Source of the DNA: a virus
Virus record (IMG/VR): IMGVR_UViG_3300017755_000096
Location: 1-25,203 of that record
Length of the DNA: 25,203 nt
Strand: one strand, 5' to 3'
The notes under the pieces were generated by a model. It saw only the letters and a program-made list of their open reading frames with translations, had not been told where the DNA came from and did not search any database. The first letter of the stretch is position 1. Every line of letters starts with the position of its first letter. Of the stretch, positions 1-7,517 are shown one piece after another. Made by a program: the position numbers and the translations under genes.

Positions 1-2682
1 GTCATGGATGGTGGCCAAGGATATTCTACTGGAGATAAGTTGAATGTTACTGGAACAGCAACAACAACTGGATTTACAACTGCTACTGTAAATGTTGATG
101 CAATCTATGATAATACTGGTGATGTTATCTACATTACCGATATTGGAGGTAATAGTTCGCAGTATAATACACTCTATAGAGTTACTGGTATCACAACCAC
201 ATATCCTGACCAAATTTTTGTAGAATCTGCTGATACTATTTCTGGAATCAACACTATTGGTGTTGGTATAACTGATCTTTTAAGTTCTAAGGCATATAAT
301 CTTGGACCTACGATCGGTATCTCATCACTTTCTTATAATAATATAACGGGCATTGTAAGCTTTACGTCGGTGGCTAATCATGGATTATCAGAAGACAACA
401 AGATTCGACTTGCTGGTGCTAACGACGCTGGCTACAATAAAGATCACATTGTTACCAGAATTACAAGTCAGAATACTTTTGAAGTTAATGTCGGAGTTGG
501 AACAACAGTACCAAATGCATTAGGAACAATCCGAGCATTTAGAAACGGATTCACTTCTAGGGGTGGTTTAATTAGTCTTTCTGATCAAAATATTGGTGGT
601 AGACTTATCGATCAGTATGGTGGTGTAACTGCAGAATTAAGTGCTGCTATTACATCAGCAGATGCGACAACACTTTCTATTGATAATCTAAGTAATTATG
701 ACTTTGAGATTGGTGATTACTTACAGATCAATGATGAAATCTTCAGAATTAAAGAATCTGTAGATGGAAACCCCATTACTGTCTTTAGAGGATCACTTGG
801 ATCTATAAGAGGAACACATGCTTCTGGTGATGTTGTAAGGAGGATTAAACCAATTCCGATGGAATTGAGAAGAAACTCTATTATTCGTGCTTCTGGTCAT
901 ACATTTGAATATCTTGGTTATGGTCCTGGTAACTACTCTACAGGTTTACCTGATAGACAAGATAGAGTTCTTGATCAGAGAGAGATCTTTATTGCACAGG
1001 CTAACAAGCAAAATGGTGGTGTCGTTGCATTTACTGCAATGGACAGTGATGGTAACTTCTTTATTGGTAATAAGAAACTTAACTCTACAACTGGTAGAGA
1101 AGATGTATTTGATGCTCCTATCATTACTATTACTGGTCAGGATGTTACTACAGGAAATCAAGCAGGATTTGATTCTCAAGTATCTTCTGAGATTACAGTT
1201 ACAAGATCTCTAAAAGTTGAAGGTGGTTCTGAGAAAAATATTGTTTCTGAGTTTGATGGACCAACTATTTTTAATCAAAAGATTACATCTTCTTCTGATG
1301 ATGGTGTAGAATTGAAGTCCTTGTTTATGCAAGGTGAGAATAAGATTTCTAGAAAGTATACAAACTCTCCATCTAAACCAACGTTTGCTGGAAACCCTGG
1401 AGATATTGTCCTTAATTCTCAACCCGATAGTGGAGGAACTCTTGGATGGGTTTACACTTCCGATAATATCTGGGAAGATTTTGGACTACTTTCCGATCAA
1501 GGATTACCTTTGTCTAAGAACGTTGGTATTACAACATTCGGTGCAAGTTATGCAGGTATTGCAACTAACATTAACTTTGTAGGAACTGGTGTTTCTATTA
1601 TTGGATCGGTTGATAGTGTATCTGGAGTTGGTACTGTTTCGTTCTTCTCTAGTTCTGTTGAACCTGAGTTCTTGATTGTTGCTGGTGTATCTACATTCAA
1701 TAATAATGTTATTGCAAATGAGACATTATTCTCTCAAGGTGGATTTATTGCTACAACTGGAATTGCTACATTCTTTGACGATGCAGTCTTTAGAGAAGGT
1801 GCTGCTGTATTTAATGGATTAGAAGCTGATTCCGTTACTGTTACTGGTACTATTGTTGCTACTGAATTAAATACAACTACGTTTACAAATACTACTTCTA
1901 ATTTCGCTGGAAGTATCTCTGCTGGTAGCACTTCAGATGCTACTGATAGAACAGTAAGAGTTCTGAGTGGAGATAACAATAACGCTGGATTTGAAGCATA
2001 TGGTGATACTCAGGGAACTGGATACATTCAGATAGGATCTAGAGCAGATAGAGGTGGTGGTATTTCCTACAATGGAAACCTTTCTCCATCATTTACTTTT
2101 GGCGAATCTGCAGATACTGTTACTTACTACAGAAGATCTGGTGGAGTAAATCAAGTTGTATTCTCCTATCCATATAATGATAATACAGTTAGCTTTACTG
2201 GAGATGTAACTCTTGCAGGAAATCTAACAACAGTTGATGTAACTTCCTCTGGTAATGCTTCTATTACTGGAAGTATCTCTACGGTGACGAATATTAATTC
2301 TATTGGTATTTCTACACTACCTACAATTAACTCTGATACTGTTACTGTTAATCAAAAGTTATCTATTCTTGCTCCTGTTGATCAAAACATAGTTTCTATG
2401 GGAACCTCAACAGTAATTGATTGTTCTCAAGGTAATTACTTTGTTACAACAGTTGGTGCTGGAGTTACATTTGAATTTACAAACGTTCCAGTTGGGGTCG
2501 TATATGGTGCAACTCTAGAAATTACTCATGATGCTGGTACGATTTCATGGCCTACTGCTGTTAAGTTCCCAGAAGATCAAGCTCCTGTTCTCACAGAGGG
2601 CAAGACACATCTCTTTATGTTCGTCACAGATGACGGTGGGGCTAGATTCAGGGCAGCATCACTGTTCGATTTTGACGACTAA
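1..2682 (+). CDS. Large virion structural protein, C-terminal part (5' end outside window)
   Basis: The reading frame is open from the first base (gtc atg gat...), so the gene almost certainly begins upstream and the Met at position 4 is internal; about 893 codons are visible. The protein is rich in Gly, Thr, Ser, Val, Ile and Asn, with recurring short beta-strand patterns such as GIATF, GISTL and VTGT. It has almost no Cys. The last 110 or so residues form a separable end domain (from about nt 2350) finishing in RFRAASLFDFDD. This architecture is typical of the very large virion structural or fibre-like proteins of T4-like cyanophages, which are thought to be baseplate- or tail-associated. 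The exact role in the particle cannot be told from sequence. Arg is nearly always AGA. A strong hairpin follows 24 bp after the stop, so this gene probably ends its transcript. The structural call is firm; the fibre or baseplate role is inferred. Confidence 0.85.
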   Translation, partial: VMDGGQGYSTGDKLNVTGTATTTGFTTATVNVDAIYDNTGDVIYITDIGGNSSQYNTLYRVTGITTTYPDQIFVESADTISGINTIGVGITDLLSSKAYNLGPTIGISSLSYNNITGIVSFTSVANHGLSEDNKIRLAGANDAGYNKDHIVTRITSQNTFEVNVGVGTTVPNALGTIRAFRNGFTSRGGLISLSDQNIGGRLIDQYGGVTAELSAAITSADATTLSIDNLSNYDFEIGDYLQINDEIFRIKESVDGNPITVFRGSLGSIRGTHASGDVVRRIKPIPMELRRNSIIRASGHTFEYLGYGPGNYSTGLPDRQDRVLDQREIFIAQANKQNGGVVAFTAMDSDGNFFIGNKKLNSTTGREDVFDAPIITITGQDVTTGNQAGFDSQVSSEITVTRSLKVEGGSEKNIVSEFDGPTIFNQKITSSSDDGVELKSLFMQGENKISRKYTNSPSKPTFAGNPGDIVLNSQPDSGGTLGWVYTSDNIWEDFGLLSDQGLPLSKNVGITTFGASYAGIATNINFVGTGVSIIGSVDSVSGVGTVSFFSSSVEPEFLIVAGVSTFNNNVIANETLFSQGGFIATTGIATFFDDAVFREGAAVFNGLEADSVTVTGTIVATELNTTTFTNTTSNFAGSISAGSTSDATDRTVRVLSGDNNNAGFEAYGDTQGTGYIQIGSRADRGGGISYNGNLSPSFTFGESADTVTYYRRSGGVNQVVFSYPYNDNTVSFTGDVTLAGNLTTVDVTSSGNASITGSISTVTNINSIGISTLPTINSDTVTVNQKLSILAPVDQNIVSMGTSTVIDCSQGNYFVTTVGAGVTFEFTNVPVGVVYGATLEITHDAGTISWPTAVKFPEDQAPVLTEGKTHLFMFVTDDGGARFRAASLFDFDD

Positions 2683-2705
2683 GACAGTTTAAAATCTGTC
2701 TACTC

Positions 2706-2731
2706 ACACCTCCACCTTCGGGTGGGGGTGT
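2706..2731 (+). terminator. Strong stem-loop terminator after the large structural gene
   Basis: An 11-bp inverted repeat, ACACCTCCACC / GGTGGGGGTGT, closes a TTCG tetraloop with a single G-T wobble. It lies 24 bp after the stop of the large structural gene. No long T-run follows (ttatag), so it may act as a transcript-end stabiliser or as a terminator relying on stem strength. UUCG-capped stems are common as phage late terminators. Confidence 0.85.
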
Positions 2732-2795
2732 TATAGTATGTGGGTAAACAGGAAAGTCATGATCACTACTGTCTGGGTGCAATGGGAAGTTGATG

Positions 2796-2824
2796 CTTAC
2801 AAAAAGCAAAAAATGTAGTATAAT
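2796..2824 (+). promoter_or_regulatory. Putative sigma70-type promoter for the 2880 gene series
   Basis: A perfect -10 TATAAT (2819-2824) sits 17 bp downstream of CTTACA (2796-2801), a 4/6 match to TTGACA. It lies about 55 bp before the first ATG of the following gene series and after the terminator, where a promoter is expected. The rest of the gap from 2683 to 2879 holds only the hairpin and this site. Confidence 0.5.
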
Positions 2825-2879
2825 GAATACTTAAACACAAATACTAAAAATTCCACCTTTCCTAATCACCTAACTACTA

Positions 2880-3077
2880 ATGTCTAAGAAAAAGTTTGTT
2901 TGTGTAAGTCCACTATCCAAAAAAGCAAAAAATCGTTTTGCTAATGAGATGGAATTATTTCATTCTTGTGCAATAGAGACTGAAGAAAATGATATGTTTT
3001 TTCTAGCATCATTAAATAGAAAATACTTTTTTTGGGTACCAAAAAGAGGTAATGAACACTGGAGAGTCGAAAAATGA
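2880..3077 (+). CDS. Small conserved phage protein of unknown function
   Basis: A 65-residue basic protein, with Lys/Arg clusters at the start (MSKKK, KKAKNR) and the end (VPKRGNEHWRVEK) and a hydrophobic Phe/Tyr/Trp-rich centre. No membrane segment or catalytic motif is visible. Its stop overlaps the start of the next gene (ATGA at 3074-3077), so the two are translated together. It is the first gene of the series leading into the oxygenase cluster. I recall similar short proteins in cyanomyoviruses but assign no function. No clear Shine-Dalgarno sequence precedes the ATG. Confidence 0.75.
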   Translation: MSKKKFVCVSPLSKKAKNRFANEMELFHSCAIETEENDMFFLASLNRKYFFWVPKRGNEHWRVEK

Positions 3078-3787
3078 GTGATGTTGTATTGCATCTGTAT
3101 AATAAAAGAAAGAATAAACAAATTGTAGATGTTGAACCTTTTAATGCTGAGAATGATTTTGTATATGCAGCCTTCCAGGTACCTTTACTGCATGTAAACG
3201 TGCGTGACTGGCCAACCAAAAAACAGAAACTATTAAAAATTCATAAGAATTCAAAACAAAATGAAACTAAATCTGATGATACTGATGTAAGCACTGATTA
3301 TCACTTTAATGGTGATACTGGAAATTGTTATAGTAGTCAGATCTGTAAGATCTTAGAAGAAGAAATTTCTGTTCTTGAAGATATGGTTCTTCACCCGAAC
3401 GACTATAACGATATTAACCTTGAAGACTACTGTTTGGATGACGATAAAGATTTATATTTTGAAATGACTAATTCTTGGTTTGAGTCTTCTGTTGACGGTT
3501 CATTTCATGGACCACATACTCATGGACCAATAGGATATAGTTGTGTATTGTATATTAACTTTGATCAATCAGTTCATGAACAAACAATTTTTATGAATCC
3601 TTTTTTTACTTCATTTTTTGGATGCAATCCAGAATACAAAGTTGATTTTGCTTCCGAAGGATCTTTGATATGTTTTCCTTCACCAATTGTCCACTTTACA
3701 AGACCAAATTTTTCTAAAACTGATCGTTTAATATGCTCTTGGAATATGAAAGTTGTTTCTAGTAATGGTACGGAGGTAATCTCATGA
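3074..3787 (+). CDS. 2OG-Fe(II) oxygenase-like protein
   Basis: This 237-residue protein has a C-terminal half that looks like the double-stranded beta-helix oxygenase fold seen in the TIGR02466/PF13759 type. A metal-ligand region reads FHGPHTHGPIGYSCVLYI (H148, H150), followed by EGSLICFPSPIVHFTR with the distal His at H207. Arg218 then follows in DRLICSWNMK, in the place where this family reads eRisiSFN. The N-terminal 120 residues are charged and not obviously catalytic. Such enzymes use 2-oxoglutarate, O2 and Fe(II) to hydroxylate proteins, nucleic acids or small molecules; the substrate is unknown. It overlaps both neighbours by ATGA junctions. The fold call is fairly sure. Activity is less sure, because HxH replaces the usual HxD. 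Confidence 0.75.
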   Translation: MSDVVLHLYNKRKNKQIVDVEPFNAENDFVYAAFQVPLLHVNVRDWPTKKQKLLKIHKNSKQNETKSDDTDVSTDYHFNGDTGNCYSSQICKILEEEISVLEDMVLHPNDYNDINLEDYCLDDDKDLYFEMTNSWFESSVDGSFHGPHTHGPIGYSCVLYINFDQSVHEQTIFMNPFFTSFFGCNPEYKVDFASEGSLICFPSPIVHFTRPNFSKTDRLICSWNMKVVSSNGTEVIS

Positions 3788-4440
3788 GTAATTCATCTAA
3801 AGCTACAGGTGGGATCTGTTTGTTTCCTTCTCCTTTCGTTTTTTGGAGTGATGTAGATAATCATAAAGAAATTAAAAAAAATATTCTTCCTCTTGTTTTA
3901 GAAGATATCAAAACAAATGGAGATGATTATATAAAAAACAGTAACTGGGAATGTGATATTATTTCTTCGTTTCATACTTATGGTGAAAATATGGGCGACA
4001 TTAATCAAAAATTAATGGAGAATACTGGTTTAATTAGATCTATTTGGGATGCTTATAATGATATGATTTTTACTTTAAAAGGTAAAGAAGTAATTGATGA
4101 ATATGTCTATGATTCATACTGTGACTGTGTACTTTATGATATTTGGTATAACAAATATAATGTAGATCATCATCAAGATATTCATGAACACAGTCCATTT
4201 GAGTTTTCTGGAATTTATATTTTAGATGACCCTGAGTATTCTAATACATATTTCTTTGATCACTCTTCTGTTTTTAAAGTGGAAGGAAGACATACTTTTA
4301 GCCAACAAGAAGCAAAAGACTTTGATATTCGTGAAGGAAGTATAATAATATTTCCCGGTGCTTTGCCTCATCATGTACCAACAGTAAAATCTGAAAAAAT
4401 TACACTATCATTTAATTTTAAACTAAATTCTAGTCCATGA
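3784..4440 (+). CDS. 2OG-Fe(II) oxygenase-like protein (HxH type)
   Basis: A 218-residue protein with the PF13759-like pattern: QDIHEHSPFEFSGIYIL (H134, H136), then REGSIIIFPGALPHHVP with the distal His at H196 or H197, and EKITLSFNFKL at the C-terminus, matching the family's closing strand. The basic residue that would hold 2-oxoglutarate is probably K202 or K205. The N-terminus begins with GGICLFPSPFVFW, as in family members that start with a short P-S/T-P strand. Start and stop both overlap neighbours by ATGA, so this is the middle gene of three oxygenases in a row. It is related in layout to the preceding gene but too divergent to be a recent duplicate. The substrate is unknown. Confidence 0.78.
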   Translation: MSNSSKATGGICLFPSPFVFWSDVDNHKEIKKNILPLVLEDIKTNGDDYIKNSNWECDIISSFHTYGENMGDINQKLMENTGLIRSIWDAYNDMIFTLKGKEVIDEYVYDSYCDCVLYDIWYNKYNVDHHQDIHEHSPFEFSGIYILDDPEYSNTYFFDHSSVFKVEGRHTFSQQEAKDFDIREGSIIIFPGALPHHVPTVKSEKITLSFNFKLNSSP

Positions 4441-5015
4441 AACCTAAGATAATAAAAAACTTTGCCGATAAAATAGAAGTCGGTATATTAAATTGGTGGA
4501 CTATTGATAACTATAGAAAAAATTCTTACCAATATAAAGATGCCAAAATGGATCCTGATCATCCTGGAAGTAGATTTACGACTAGGATAGGTCCTGATGA
4601 AAAGTATAGCAGTTTAAATATTGAGATAGCATACCCAAAAGTTGCGTATATAATTCAAGAAAGAATTTTATGGAGATTAAAATTAAAACACTTTAAGTTT
4701 CCCCCACCATTTTATAATGGAATTGTAAATGGAATAGGAGTTAAGGAAGGGTTGATATGTGAACATATTGATCCTGTTTATTATCCAAATACAGTAACAA
4801 TGCACTGCAATATAATTACTAGAAAAGCAGATAGTGGTGGTATTACAATAATAGATGGAATTGAATATGATATTGAACCTGGTGATCTATTAGTTTACCC
4901 TGTTTCTGAGCTATTACATAGAGTAACATTAACAAAAGGAACAACAAATAGAATTTTATGGGTTTTTGGATTTTGTTTACCAAAAGATAAAGCAGAGGAT
5001 GTGTTTCAATGTTAA
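4437..5015 (+). CDS. 2OG-Fe(II) oxygenase (canonical HxD...H...R)
   Basis: A 192-residue protein with the classical iron-binding set. HID (H110, D112) lies in LICEHIDPVYYPNTVTMHCN, then comes IEPGDLLVYPVSELLHRV with the distal His H161. R172 follows 11 residues later and fits the 2-oxoglutarate-binding Arg. The strand pattern EPGDLLVYP is typical of prolyl-hydroxylase-like oxygenases. It is distinct from the two preceding HxH-type proteins, so the cluster is not simply a tandem duplication. The start overlaps the previous stop (ATGA) and the end overlaps the next gene by 7 bp. The likely role is hydroxylation of an unknown substrate in the infected cell. Confidence 0.82.
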   Translation: MKPKIIKNFADKIEVGILNWWTIDNYRKNSYQYKDAKMDPDHPGSRFTTRIGPDEKYSSLNIEIAYPKVAYIIQERILWRLKLKHFKFPPPFYNGIVNGIGVKEGLICEHIDPVYYPNTVTMHCNIITRKADSGGITIIDGIEYDIEPGDLLVYPVSELLHRVTLTKGTTNRILWVFGFCLPKDKAEDVFQC

Positions 5016-5203
5016 GAAAATTAAGAAAAATATTTGATATATTAATGTATCCAGATGAGTTAACATGGGAAGAAGAGGTTCCAATATATGATTGGATAAA
5101 AACTATTAATGAAAAGATTGATAGAATAGAAGATAATCAAGTTTATTTACGAGCAGAAGTACTTGCACTTGAAAAAAAGACCAATAGACTGTATAATAAA
5201 TAA
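5009..5203 (+). CDS. Small charged protein, possible coiled coil
   Basis: A 64-residue protein that starts inside the end of the preceding oxygenase gene (7-bp overlap), which supports translational coupling. The first 15 residues are basic and hydrophobic (MLRKLRKIFDILMY). The second half, INEKIDRIEDNQVYLRAEVL, shows heptad-like spacing of I/V/L and may form a short coiled coil. No known domain is recognised. The 3' end overlaps the late-promoter-like motif that serves the next gene. Confidence 0.65.
   Translation: MLRKLRKIFDILMYPDELTWEEEVPIYDWIKTINEKIDRIEDNQVYLRAEVLALEKKTNRLYNK
5195..5202 (+). promoter_or_regulatory. T4-type late promoter motif
   Basis: AATAAATA matches the NATAAATA late promoter core reported for T4-like cyanophages. 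It ends 23 bp before the ATG at 5226, nearly the same spacing as the second copy at 6933-6940 relative to its gene. It sits in the last codons of the preceding gene. Late transcription here would use the phage sigma-like factor and sliding clamp (known for T4; inferred here). Confidence 0.55.
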
Positions 5204-5225
5204 TGTATCCTTTTGGAAACTTATT

Positions 5226-5555
5226 ATGACCGAAGAAAACCTTAACGTTTCATCTGATCAAGATGAAAATGTTACGATTGTAAGTAGTCCTCTTCCTACT
5301 ACTGAAACTCAGACAGTTTCAAAACTACGAGAATCTATGCAAGAATTTGCAGATATTGTAGCAAAAGTAGTAGATTCAGATATGGCTGATAGAGATGTTT
5401 TTGTTTTAATCCGAAAATCTTGGAGAGAACTTAGACAAGAAAAATTAAAAGTGTATCCAGCAAAACAAAAAAAGAGAAACAGATTAAAACTTAATAACAA
5501 AAGAAAGGGAATTATTAAAGGCAAAAAAATAAAAAATAAAAGAGAAAAGAAGTAA
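5226..5555 (+). CDS. Hypothetical protein with very basic C-terminal tail
   Basis: I take the ATG at 5226 (MTEENLNVSS...), giving 109 residues. The frame is open further upstream, but only through a TTG inside the previous gene, and the late promoter motif at 5195-5202 would lie inside that extension. The N-terminal third is acidic and Ser/Thr-rich. Residues about 37-70 look helical and mixed-charge (SKLRESMQEFADIVAKVVD). The last 30 or so are almost entirely Lys/Arg/Asn. Such a tail suggests nucleic-acid or phosphate binding, but no family is recognised. Its own late promoter motif suggests virion-stage expression. Confidence 0.7.
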   Translation: MTEENLNVSSDQDENVTIVSSPLPTTETQTVSKLRESMQEFADIVAKVVDSDMADRDVFVLIRKSWRELRQEKLKVYPAKQKKRNRLKLNNKRKGIIKGKKIKNKREKK

Positions 5556-5576
5556 ATTATTATAGGTTTTTTTATC

Positions 5577-6266
5577 ATGAACATTTGGGAACATAACGAT
5601 CTATCTAATATCCATGTAGAAGATTTTGAAGACTCAAAAATATACTGGATGGATGATTTTTATAAAAATCCTGATTTAGTTTTTCAGTTTCTTATTGAAG
5701 AACAACCACCTCTCTGGAAACATGATGAAGAAGATGAAGAGTTAATGAAACAAACCTTTAACACAAAATACTTTGAAGATAGGAGGTGGGATGGAAAACC
5801 ATCTCCTGGTCTCGAAATTCTTCATGATAAACTTAGTGATATTTTTGGTCAAGATACTGAAGATAGAGGTAAATTAGTTACTAATCATACGATCTTTTTT
5901 GCGGATGATGAATCCCGAAAAATAAACGATTACAAAAATAATTGGTGGTGGCCTCATTGTGATAGTGGATATAATGCTATCGTCTACCTTAATGAAGGTG
6001 AAGATGGTACAGAGCTTGGAACAAATTTGTATAAATCATTAAAACCAGATTTAGAACAGGATGCTTTACCTGAACATGCGCGACCATGGGTTGATAAATC
6101 ATATTGGAAACGAATTGCTGCATTTAAATCAAAATATAATAGATTAGTTGCATTTGATGGTTTTAAATATAAGCATGGAATGTCTATAGAAAATGATAAA
6201 TGGTGTCATGAAACCAGGGTAAATCAAGTTTTATTTTTTACAAGTGATGAATACTATGAGAGTTGA
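5577..6266 (+). CDS. 2OG-Fe(II) oxygenase-like protein
   Basis: A 229-residue protein. The metal site is probably H127 and D129 in WWWPHCDSGYNAIVYLN, with the distal His H200 in GFKYKHGMSI. R214 in TRVNQVLFF is the likely 2-oxoglutarate anchor. The phrase RLVAFDG before the distal His fits the strand seen in this fold. The N-terminus is acidic (DEEDEELM near residue 52). It differs in sequence from the other oxygenases nearby. It lies 21 bp after the preceding gene and 3 bp before the next, in an apparent operon. The substrate is unknown. Confidence 0.75.
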   Translation: MNIWEHNDLSNIHVEDFEDSKIYWMDDFYKNPDLVFQFLIEEQPPLWKHDEEDEELMKQTFNTKYFEDRRWDGKPSPGLEILHDKLSDIFGQDTEDRGKLVTNHTIFFADDESRKINDYKNNWWWPHCDSGYNAIVYLNEGEDGTELGTNLYKSLKPDLEQDALPEHARPWVDKSYWKRIAAFKSKYNRLVAFDGFKYKHGMSIENDKWCHETRVNQVLFFTSDEYYES

Positions 6267-6269
6267 AAA

Positions 6270-6926
6270 ATGAGTGGGCATATTCATAGGGGAGCACAAG
6301 AACCAACTTGTGATGAAATTGTATTTGAAGATTCAAAACGTGAATTAATTTTTCCTACTTTTGTTTGGTCAACTTTTCTTGGAAAAACAGATAATAATCA
6401 AATTATCAAAGATTGTTATCACTATAGAGATGGTATAGATAGAAAAGGAGTAAAAAGATCTAATGCTGGTGGTTGGCAGAGTGATGTAAGAACTTTGACC
6501 GATCGTGTTTTTGGTGGAAGATTAGAACATATTTTTGATTTAGGTTGTAAGGTAGTACAATATGCAAATGAATGTTCTGCAGATATGGATTCCCATACAG
6601 AATATTGTTTAGATACGGCTCATTTATGGGTGAATATAAACTCAGAGTATAATTATAACGTTATTCATGCTCATCCAAAAACTGATCTTGTAGCGGTTTA
6701 TTATCCTATTCATGAAAAAGGTATGGGAGAGTTGTCTTTAGTTAGACATGATGCTTCGTTATTCTTAGACACTTTCAGGGGAATTGATGACTCAGGTTCA
6801 TTTAATGTGGAATTAGAAACAGGACTATTGGTTATGTTTCCTGCACATCTTCTTCATTACGTTTATCCAAACATGACCGGTAGAGATAGGATTTCTATAT
6901 CCTTTAACCTTATTTGTTGCAACTAA
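6270..6926 (+). CDS. 2OG-Fe(II) oxygenase-like protein (PF13759/TIGR02466 type)
   Basis: A 218-residue protein and the clearest member of the PF13759-like group in the window. An early PTFVW segment (about 29-33) is followed by W119VNINSEYNYNVIHAHPKTDLVAVYY (H133, H135). Next comes a glycine turn (GMGELSL), then ETGLLVMFPAHLLHYVYPN with H196, and DRISISFNL with R207. This order and spacing matches the family closely, including the closing SFN strand. It ends the first oxygenase series, and the fibre genes start 39 bp later behind a late promoter motif. The position directly before fibre genes is typical of T4-like cyanophages and suggests a job on virion or host-surface components, but this is inference. 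Confidence 0.85.
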   Translation: MSGHIHRGAQEPTCDEIVFEDSKRELIFPTFVWSTFLGKTDNNQIIKDCYHYRDGIDRKGVKRSNAGGWQSDVRTLTDRVFGGRLEHIFDLGCKVVQYANECSADMDSHTEYCLDTAHLWVNINSEYNYNVIHAHPKTDLVAVYYPIHEKGMGELSLVRHDASLFLDTFRGIDDSGSFNVELETGLLVMFPAHLLHYVYPNMTGRDRISISFNLICCN

Positions 6927-6932
6927 ATACTT

Positions 6933-6940
6933 AATAAATA
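6933..6940 (+). promoter_or_regulatory. T4-type late promoter motif for the fibre genes
   Basis: AATAAATA, the cyanophage form of the T4 late promoter, lies in the short gap between the last oxygenase of the first series and the fibre-like gene starting 25 bp downstream at 6966. The spacing repeats that of the copy at 5195-5202. Confidence 0.6.
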
Positions 6941-6965
6941 ATCAAACATACTGAGTCGAAACTAT

Positions 6966-7499
6966 ATGTCTATCCTTCAAGCTGATGGTATCCAATTTGG
7001 TAGTGATAATACTCAGTTAAATTCAAAATTTGATATCATTGAACAAAATAGTGTAACGGCATTTTTTGAAACTACCGCTCCAACTGGTTGGGTAAAGTTA
7101 ACAACTCATAACAATAAATCACTTAGACTTGTTAGTGGAACTGGTGGTGGATTTGGACATGGAGGAAACTCTGGAGCCGGCGGAAATCCTTTTACAAGTG
7201 TCTTTACTCAAGTTCCTGTTACTGGAAGTGTTACATCAAGTGGAACTATTGGTGGACATACATTAACAATAGCTGAGTTACCTTCACATAGTCATAACGC
7301 AGGATCTCCTGTTTCTGTTAGGCCTGGAAGTCCTGGTGTTGAAGCAAGAGCAGTTAATGACCAAGCACCAAATACTTCACCTGCGGGGAGCAGCGCACCA
7401 CATACTCATTCATTTTCAGGAGATAGTGTTCCGTGGAGTGCCTCTGTAAATATAGGTGTTCAATATATTGATGTAATATTGTGCCGTTTTGTAGGTTAA
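6966..7499 (+). CDS. Collar/fibre-tip type structural protein (short paralogue)
   Basis: A 177-residue protein that starts with SILQADGIQFGSDNTQLNS, the short N-terminal repeat common on cyanophage fibre proteins, followed by AFFETTAPTGWVKL. The second half has HSH at 108-110 and HTH at 146-148. It closes with QYIDVILCRF. Paired HxH motifs recall the metal-binding centre of the T4 gp12 short tail fibre tip, where His residues hold a metal ion in a trimer. The rest is Gly/Ser/Pro/Asn-rich. It is the uninterrupted paralogue of the next gene: same start, same HxH pair and same ending. Likely a trimeric fibre tip or collar protein; the exact place on the particle is unknown. Confidence 0.75.
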   Translation: MSILQADGIQFGSDNTQLNSKFDIIEQNSVTAFFETTAPTGWVKLTTHNNKSLRLVSGTGGGFGHGGNSGAGGNPFTSVFTQVPVTGSVTSSGTIGGHTLTIAELPSHSHNAGSPVSVRPGSPGVEARAVNDQAPNTSPAGSSAPHTHSFSGDSVPWSASVNIGVQYIDVILCRFVG

Positions 7500-7517
7500 G
7501 GGAGATAATATAGTACT

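Noticed and set aside
4-2682. Met at position 4 as true start of the structural gene
   Set aside because: The frame is open to the window edge and proteins of this class are usually much longer; the gene is treated as partial.
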